Below, piece by piece: positions 57,302-64,000 of a stretch of 64,000 nt of DNA (position 1 is its first letter; the number at the start of each line of letters is the position of its first letter). A program made the translations under genes and the position numbers. The stretch covers positions 23,077,501-23,141,500 of the forward strand of contig NC_073634.1 of NCBI RefSeq assembly GCF_029407905.1, written 5' to 3'. The notes under the pieces are model-generated. The model was given only the letters and a program-made list of their open reading frames with translations. It made no database searches and was not told the origin of the DNA. Origin of the DNA: Bubalus kerabau (lineage: Eukaryota; Chordata; Mammalia; Artiodactyla; Bovidae).

Positions 57302-57699
57302 TTCTTCATTCTGGATGCTTTTAACATTTGCTGTTTGTCTTGGTTTTCAGCAACGTGACTATGATATGCCAAGGTTTGGTTATCCCTGCATTTATCAAAC
57401 TTGCACAGATGCAAGTAGGTGCACAGATCATTTGGATTTGACGGTAGATTTTTCATAGATAATGCACTGTTTTCCACACTCCACTAATAATTACAACTGT
57501 TTGTGACACACGTGCACTCAAGGTTGGAGACTGTCCCTCGTTCCACCTACCTGATTTCTAATATTCTCCTTTGGCGTTGCTCCATCCCAAAGGCTGACTC
57601 TCCTCTAAAATGGGACTCTGGGAATACATCCCACCCACCCACAGTGACAGGCTCACACTTTTCATGCATTAAAGTTGTTCTCAGCTGCTCCTCTAAATT

Positions 57700-59474
57700 T
57701 TCTCTGAAGCTCCACTTTCACGCTCAGTCCCTACATGGAGCTGTATTTTCTAATAGTTTCTCAGAATGATTTTTAATGATCAACCCAAATGCTTTAGTTC
57801 TATGCTTCCTTTACAGTTTGTCTAAAGTTCGCATAGCTCTCGGATGAGAGGACAGATAAGAATCGTCAGCGCTCTGCTGAGTATCTGTGACCAAGAAGGG
57901 CATCACACTCCCAGTGTGCCGCTCTTCTTGTTCCTGTTCTGTGGTAGAACCTTCCTCAGTCATAACATCACCCGGAAGATATCCTTCTCATCACATCAGA
58001 ACAAAACCCAGAAGCAGCGGACCGTATGGGAAATATTCAGGCAGGCCAAGAGAGAAAGCTGGAGGACAAACTATATACAGTGAAAGGCAAGCTGGCCCTC
58101 TGCACCTCCTAACTCAGAGAAGTAGGTCACAGCATGTCAAAAGCTGAAATTAGAATGTTTAACAAGTAGTAATGAAGGCCCTGATGCAAAAGTATCAACT
58201 GTCATGAGAAAAGAAATTTGTGGAAGATTCAGGAGAGGGAGAGTAGGATTTGGGCATCCCAGGAAGAGGCCAGCATGGATACAATCTTTGTATTTCACCA
58301 GTTTTTAGCGATGAGCAATTGGAGGTACATACAAGGAACCCACTGATGACTTATAGTTTGCTCAAAAATATCATGCCTGGCTTTAACCAAATAATGCATC
58401 GTTCTCATTCCATGGACTAAGGCATCTCCTACCATCCATTTTCATTGCTTTCACAAGTTCCCGGCTTCCAGGTCCTTCCATGTCATAATGACACAGATGT
58501 GTGGGCTTAGGGTGCTCTGACATGACATTTGCCAGCGACAGTGTCTTGCCCAGAGATGGAAAACCACAAGAACAGTAGAGCTCTTACAAGAAGCTGCTTC
58601 AGCAAGGTTGTCCTCCGTCAGGGTGTGGCGCTTATTAGACTGTTGCACCCTTCTGCCCAAATGTTCCCTCACTTTCTGTTGCAAAGCAGTGCAAAGGCCT
58701 CTATGGTTGATACTTCAATAATAGTGCTGCCACCAACAGAGAAGATCACAACTCACTTCAGAACCACAATCAAAACAGGGTCACCACATAGAGGTGGGTG
58801 TTATCTCAAAGCCCTGGCCAGAGCCCTCGGAGGGCCTGCTGCTGAGCAAGAGGAGTTCACAGACTCATGCAGACAGCAAGCTCCATGTGGGGTGGGCAAA
58901 GCCATGGCAGGACAGCCAGAGGGGACCCACTATGAGCTTTGATTGTGCCTTTCAAACCAACAACCAAAGTCTTCCCTCAGGGACAAATACCGAAACTTGA
59001 ATAAAGCAATCCTCCTCTGGAGTGGCGATCCCTTGTAACAAGGCCATTATAGAGCAGATGGCCTGAGTAAGGTCTGATCTCAGTGTTGCAGGCTTTGAGT
59101 CACAGAGACAGCCATTTTCCTGGGTGGTCTCTTTGGTCCCTTCTTTTTTCTCATTAACTTCTCTCTCTCTCTTTTTTTCTGTTCTTTTTGTCCATGTACG
59201 ATAATTAGTTTGGAGAGAGAGTTAAAGTGGAGGAGCCATCTGTCATTCTCCCCACTTTCTCTAATCCTTTGATGCTGGCCCATCCCTATCTCGTGCCCGA
59301 CAGTGTCATCAGCCCTGAAAGTGCCAAGTCCCTCCCAGCACACAGTCCACTCCTGCAGCAGCCCCCTAGGGATATTACTGGAGAGCTTGTCCTGGCGCTT
59401 GATGATGCTTCCATCAAGGTTTGATTATAGACTCATCTGACTGGGATTACCTTACAGACCATGCTAGGAAAGAC
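57700..59474. other. Unique sequence with one protein-like frame
   Basis: No repeat recognised over about 1.8 kb. Several short frames occur. The one at 59227-59424 has a normal-looking composition (see findings) but no recognised homologue. A CT-rich run lies at 59160-59177. Confidence 0.4.
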
Positions 59475-59487
59475 TACAGTGCCTTGT

Positions 59488-59637
59488 TTTGTTCGTTTGT
59501 TTGTTTTTAATACTTATTTGGCTGCACTGGCTCTTAGTTGCTGCATGTGGGATCTAGTTCCCCGACCAGGGATTGAACCTGGGCTCCCTGTGTCGGGAGC
59601 TTGGAGTCTTAGCCACTAGACCACCAGGGAAGTCCCA
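59488..59637 (-). mobile_element. CHR-2-type SINE
   Basis: 'atttggctgcactggctc', 'ctagttccccgaccaggg' and 'gaccaccagggaagtccc'. Flanks tacagtgccttgt (59475-59487) and tacagtgctttgt (59638-59650) match at 12 of 13. Confidence 0.9.
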
Positions 59638-59650
59638 TACAGTGCTTTGT

Positions 59651-60689
59651 AGTAGTAGACATTCAAGGAATATTCATTGGAATAATTTAAAAATTGAAGT
59701 TTTTATGATGCTTTGCAGAAATCAAGAAACGTTATTTGAACACTACCAGCCAGTTCTATATTTCTAAGGCACCTATGGCATGTGAAGAGAGACTGTCCAT
59801 TAGGAGAGGACACTTGTTGCCTACATTTTGTGTTTCCACATTGGGGAGTCTCTGTTAGAGAAACAATCTGGCCCACCTCCCCATTTGAGACACAGCAGAA
59901 TCAAGACATGTGATACTGCCATTTCCATGCTCTCTTTTTTCAGAGCTGAGATCCTGCAGAAAGTCTGCTGTTTGCTTTCTGGGCCACAGAATGAGCAGAG
60001 TAGGGCGGGCTGTAGCCCTGGTGTGGAGGTGCCAGTTGTCCAGGGCTGGCTGTGACCCTGTCGCTGAGACACAGTGGGTAGGTCTGCTTAATTCAGGGGA
60101 AGTGGCTCACTTACTAAGCTCATGTTCTGTGCTGAAACTGCATCTTCCAAACAGTATTATCACTGGTGCTGCTGTGTTGAGATTTCCTATCTGACTCCTG
60201 TGTCTATTTCTTAGTTGGTTCTGAACTCATGAAAAGGATTAAATGATGATATTTATTGACTCAGACATTAAATGCCAAAGTTTCTTTAGGCTTAAGTCCA
60301 GTAAGGTTATGGGAATAGTGATCAGTCTGGGCTGGAAACTTCTTCTTAGCAAAACCCCCCACAGAAGGAATTCTTTTCCCTCTGCTACCACCGCTTCCCA
60401 ACAAACAGTATTTACGGAAGATGGCAAACCTGGCCCAGCCCTGCAAGAATTGCAGCTGGGACAACATGTCTGGGTCTGTGACCTGGGGACACTTGCTTAA
60501 CTGAAATACTTTTAATTTAATAGGTATCTTGGTTGTTAAGCTCTTGATTTGTTCTGTTGTTATTGTTTGCCTAGAAGAAAGTCAACAGTACAGGCATTGG
60601 TTGGTGAGTATTCTACCAATAAACCATGACATATCTCATAATTCATCTTGTTTACAGCAGCTAAGAAACTCTGAAATGCTGGCTTTTTA
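59651..60689. other. Unique sequence, no feature recognised
   Basis: Frames on both strands at 59821-60500 shadow each other and match nothing known. Confidence 0.45.
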
Positions 60690-60835
60690 AAATAAACATT
60701 TTCATTCAACAAATATTTATTGAGTGCTGTGTCAGGAAGTTTTCTAGAGTTAGGGCTACAGTGATGAGTAAAACCAGATATTAACTCTGACCTCATGAAA
60801 TTTTACTTTAGAGAAGGAGACTGGCCTTCACAGTC
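60690..60835 (-). repeat. L2 3' end, antisense
   Basis: 'cattcaacaaatatttattg', 'agtgctgtgtcaggaag' and 'gggctacagtgatgagtaa' are a clear antisense L2 tail. Confidence 0.75.
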
Positions 60836-61239
60836 ACCAAAAATTTATGTGAAAATGCCTACCTTTCTCAATGTTCCTGGCTAGATTGAGCTAATTTGTT
60901 ATTCTATGGCTCTCACACAAGGCCCTAAAGATGATTTATTCTGTTGCCATTATAAAGGTTAAGCACCACAATCTTAAGCATGTGCTCTCTAGAACTAGTA
61001 TTGGGCTGCAGCTTTTAAACATTTCATTGCTATGCTTTATAAAGTCGAGTCAGACCTGTTAGAGAATATTTATTTAGATTTCATTTAATGTAAGATACTG
61101 TTGATTGAAAGACCATTATTTTATATACTACTGCAAAAACATTTGTCAATTAAACTGACATGCCAACAAGACATAGCTTGATGTCGGAGATATCGAAACA
61201 TGAAAAAAATAGTTTGGCACTCTCGGAAGGGTGGCTTCT
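60836..61239. other. Unique sequence, no feature recognised
   Basis: Nothing supported. Confidence 0.45.
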
Positions 61240-61535
61240 GGGTCAAAATCATCAGCATCACCTGGGAACTTGTTGGGAATGTAAATTACCCAGCATTACC
61301 ACAGACCTCAGAGAAGGCAATGGCACCCCACTCCAGTACTCTTGCCTGGAAAAGCCCATGGATGGAGGAGCCTGGTAGGCTGCAGTCCATGGGGTCGCAC
61401 AGAGTTGAACATGACTGAAGTGACTTAGCAGCAGCAGCAGCACCACAGACCTTTGCAAAGGGGACCCATGTAGTCTGGGTTTAACAAGCCCTCCAAGTCA
61501 TCCTGATGCATGATAAAGTCTCAGAGGCACTAAAA
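61240..61535 (+). mobile_element. MER5-type DNA transposon, split by a Bov-A unit
   Basis: 'catcagcatcacctggg', 'aacttgttgggaatgtaaat' before the insertion and 'gtttaacaagccctccaag', 'tcatcctgatgcatgataaa' after it follow MER5A (hAT-Charlie). Confidence 0.75.
61309..61441 (+). mobile_element. Bov-A unit inside MER5
   Basis: A single Bov-A unit ('gaaggcaatggcacccc' to 'cttagcagcagcagcag'). accacagacct flanks it at 61298-61308 and 61442-61452 (11 of 11). Confidence 0.9.
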
Positions 61536-61589
61536 CAGTTCATTTTAATATCTCTGGAAAATGATATTTCAAAGACATTTTCATAGATT

Positions 61590-61890
61590 CAATCATTTCA
61601 GCAAACATCTTGAAAACGTATTACATGTAAGGCATCATGCTGGATACAGAATATATAGAGTAGAACAGGACCTATTGCCAAGCAGGGGTTTACAGTCTAG
61701 AGGCAGATTCATAGTTTAAGAACTAAAAGATTAGACCCAATGTAATGAGTGCTGTGAGTTACCCTCAAAGGGCTGGGGAAACCCTGAGGCAAAAGAACAA
61801 ACTTCTGACTTTTAATATTGCTGAAGACTTCATGATGGAGGTGAAATTTGAGACTAGGCCTTGAAGACTGTGCAGGATTTTATTTTTCGG
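61590..61890 (-). repeat. L2 fragment, antisense
   Basis: 'aaggcatcatgctggatac', 'ggtttacagtctagagg' and 'tttgagactaggccttgaag' are antisense L2 words. Confidence 0.55.
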
Positions 61891-63402
61891 AATGAGAATA
61901 AATGAGAAATAATAGTCCACAGAAGACTTTTTCTTCCCAATGCCTTTCTTCTTATGCAAATCCCTGAAAAAGCTGGAAGTTAATTAGAAAGGCTCATGAT
62001 GACAAAATAAGTGTGACGGCTGTCATGCTGATCCTCCCTTTGAACACCCTGGAGATATGTTCACCATCAGCACCTTGGTGCCAACAGAAATTCCAGGGGG
62101 TGTCAGGGGAGATGGCAAGCCCGAGCACTGCCTTTTATCAGCTTGTAATACCCACAATGGAAATGTTGCTGATGAGAAGCAGACAGCATCCCAGAACAAT
62201 TTTTCTGGAAGCAGAAGTGAGAAAACCCAGAGCCCAAGAAGCCTCAGTAGGGTGTATTTTGGGTTGGAGCTGTAGAACAGACGTATCACCTGATTTCACT
62301 GTCCCCGAGGGCCTCAAGCTCATCTCGTTTACATTTCAGTTATCAACTTTTGGACACAAAAAATTTTGAAGCACAGAACATTTGGGCTTAAAAGATAAGC
62401 TTAAAGTAACAAGGATAAAGGGGAAAAATTTTTTTTAAACTCCAGAAGCTGTGCAATGGCCACCTTGGTCTATAGTCCATTCTCTAAATTGCTTTGATCC
62501 TTTACATTATCTTCGGAAGCAGAGCGTTGCTCACCATGCTTGCGCTGCTCACACTTTTGTATGGGAGGGGTGGGTGCAGGCTTTCCATTTACTGGAGACA
62601 GCAGAGACCCAGGCCACGCAGCCACTCACCCAGGAAGTGTTTCAGCTACTTCTCTTCAACAAGAGGAGGAGTTGTTAATGTGAGAAATGCAAAAGGTCTC
62701 AGGAGTTAGAGCCTTCCCAGGGGTTCTGAGAACAGTCACAGCCAGACAGGCCTGTTTCCAACTCCTGAATGGAGGAGACAACGGGAAAGCAGAGCTCTGA
62801 CAAAAGGCAGCACGGTGATCCTTGCCAAGTCATCTGGATGCTTCTTTCAGCCACAAACACTTCGTCTCCATTTTCACTGGACATTTGCACCCGACTCTCT
62901 CCACCTCCCCTCTCCCCTTCCCCAATGCGACAGACGTACTGTGTACTCTTTACCTGACAAGCATGGGGTACAGGCTCTTAGCAACTCTGGAGGCTCCTGG
63001 GGAGCAGTCTCCATCATCCATCTCTTAGTAAATCCTCCTGGCACATCCATGGGATGTGGCCAGCCCCAACCACTGTTCCATCACATTGGGAACCCAAGGA
63101 ATCCTTATGTTAGATAAGGATGCTCTAAAAGACCCAGAGATAGTAGTTGCAAACCGAGCACAGAACCCTCTTGTCTGAAACAAGACATGTTTTGAAAAGT
63201 CACAGATTCTGTGTCCTTCTGCTTCATTCTCAGCTCACTAGGAATAACTCTCTAGAGGCCTATTTAAGACACTAGTTGATGTTTTTGAGCTTCATGCACC
63301 ATACCATGTGGAGATAACAATCCATGGTTCTTGCTTCTGCCTGCTAAAAATGCGGTAGATAAGAGAACATAAGATTTCAACATGGGCATGTTATTTTTGC
63401 CT
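61891..63402. other. Unique sequence, no gene recognised
   Basis: Frames at 62013-62369 (118 codons) and 62815-63117 (100 codons) on + have no known motif and are opposed by similar minus frames. The near-palindrome tgacggctgtca at 62014-62025 is one base from a perfect MEIS/TGIF-type inverted site. No repeat is evident. Confidence 0.4.
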
Positions 63403-63612
63403 GCTTGCATGCTCAGTCCCTAAGTTGTGTCCAACTCTTTGAGATCCCATGGACCATAGCCTGCCAAGCTCCTCTGTCCATGGGATTTCCCAGCCAAGAA
63501 CACTAGAGTGCGTTGCCATTCCTTCTCCAGGGGATCCTCCCGACCCAGGGATCAAACCCACATTTCCTGCGTTGGCAGCAGATTCTTTACCACTGAACCA
63601 CCTGGGAAGTCC
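63403..63612 (-). mobile_element. Bov-tA SINE
   Basis: Antisense Bov-tA from 'gcatgctcagtccctaagtt' to 'gaaccacctgggaagtccc'. Full length. Confidence 0.85.
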
Positions 63613-63847
63613 CATACTATTTTACCGTTGGAGGAAGGAGAAGCAAGCAGGGATCTACAATCTTGATTTTGCGTGTTCAATGAAAAATGTACATTCAGAA
63701 AATATCCCAGCCAAATTGAGGATATTGCTTTTCCAGATGCAGTGATATTCACAATGAAGAAATTAAATGTCTTGCAAGGAAGGAATTATTAGCAAGTATT
63801 ATTTTTGATTCAGAACTGGACTGGGGCCTTATAAGGCTTCTCTAGGT

Positions 63848-64000
63848 ATCTATTGGATCATAGAAAAAACAAGAGAATTCCAGAAAAACATCTGCTTCAT
63901 TGACTATGCTAAAGCCTTTGACTGTGTGGATCACAACAAACTGTGTAAAATTCTTAAAGAGATGGGAATACCAGACCACCTGACCTGCCTCCTCAGAAAT
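63848..64000 (+). mobile_element. BovB LINE copy 13, running off the window
   Basis: Starts at 'tctattggatcatagaaaa' in the ORF2 reverse-transcriptase core just before motif A and continues past the window end. A three-base loss changes the motif A region, and the rest cannot be judged. Confidence 0.9.

Larger units (their letters stand above)
50579..57480 (-). mobile_element. Long antisense L1M LINE with at least six insertions
   Basis: The T-rich left end and 'aattgaggtgtcatttatat' mark the L1 3' terminus; the element then reads backwards through the 3' UTR and ORF2: 'ggttagctcctttcatttag', 'ggctattatggataaagctc', 'ccagttgttctggcaccatt', 'tctgcaaaaaatggcaattt', 'gcttgctttataaaatgag', and near the right 'gtagaattctaggctgatag'. 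Subtracting the insertions leaves about 4.5 kb. One L1 or two adjacent ones of the same orientation are both possible. A T18 run lies at 52782-52799. Confidence 0.75.

Noticed and set aside
17515..63612. tRNA-Glu-like sequences
   Set aside because: They are the heads of Bov-tA and CHR-2 SINEs, always joined to SINE bodies and carrying substitutions; none is a free-standing tRNA gene.
1..64000. Prokaryotic features (operons, CRISPR arrays, insertion sequences)
   Set aside because: The repeat content shows this is ruminant nuclear DNA; no such structures are present.

Overview
The window is ruminant, almost certainly bovid, nuclear DNA with no protein-coding gene that I can recognise. The diagnosis rests on its repeats. 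There are twelve copies or fragments of the BovB (RTE-clade) LINE, many with the (TTCAG)n 3' tail. There are also many tRNA-Glu-headed Bov-tA SINEs, dimeric Bov-A2 SINEs, eight cetartiodactyl CHR-2-type SINEs and two short 3' ends of a bovine-type young L1. Older mammalian repeats (L2, MIR, L1M, MLT1 LTRs, MER5, Tigger) fill much of the rest. Cattle, sheep and goat cannot be separated from the sequence alone.

Layout. 1-2150 is mostly unique sequence with a MEF2-like site and a TATA-like box. 2150-3450 is a strong CpG island with GC boxes and a palindromic SOX-like site; it is the only likely promoter here. 3450-5900 is unique apart from a MER5-like remnant. 6091-20300 is BovB-rich: copies 1 and 2 sit in one L2 tail, copy 3 carries the longest open reverse-transcriptase frame, copy 4 is split by a Bov-A2, and copy 5 (about 1.96 kb, the longest) lies in a probable LTR whose inverted relative is at 14336-14818. 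20460-36300 mixes an MLT1 LTR split by Bov-A2, an L1M 3' end, L2, two dimeric Bov-tA elements and BovB fragments. 37100-39590 is an antisense L1M interrupted by BovB copy 9. 40650-44900 holds three antisense MLT1 LTRs. 50579-57480 is a long antisense L1M into which at least six younger elements have inserted. 57700-64000 is mostly unique, with a MER5 split by a Bov-A unit, and ends inside another BovB copy.

There are no genes working together here. The visible biology is retrotransposition. BovB supplies the reverse transcriptase; every copy here is 5'-truncated and damaged. The 3' ends of the Bov-tA and Bov-A SINEs resemble the BovB 3' end, which fits the known view that BovB mobilises them. 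Target-site duplications at many insertions give a relative order of events. Points most worth a second look are: two BovB copies sharing a nonsense codon and other derived changes; an inverted pair of LTR-like units; three insertion boundaries using the same target sequence; two candidate 3' transductions; a one-sided orientation of all eight CHR-2 SINEs; and the CpG island with no visible coding sequence. I found no previously undescribed multi-gene system. All family names come from recognition by eye and were not checked against a repeat library.
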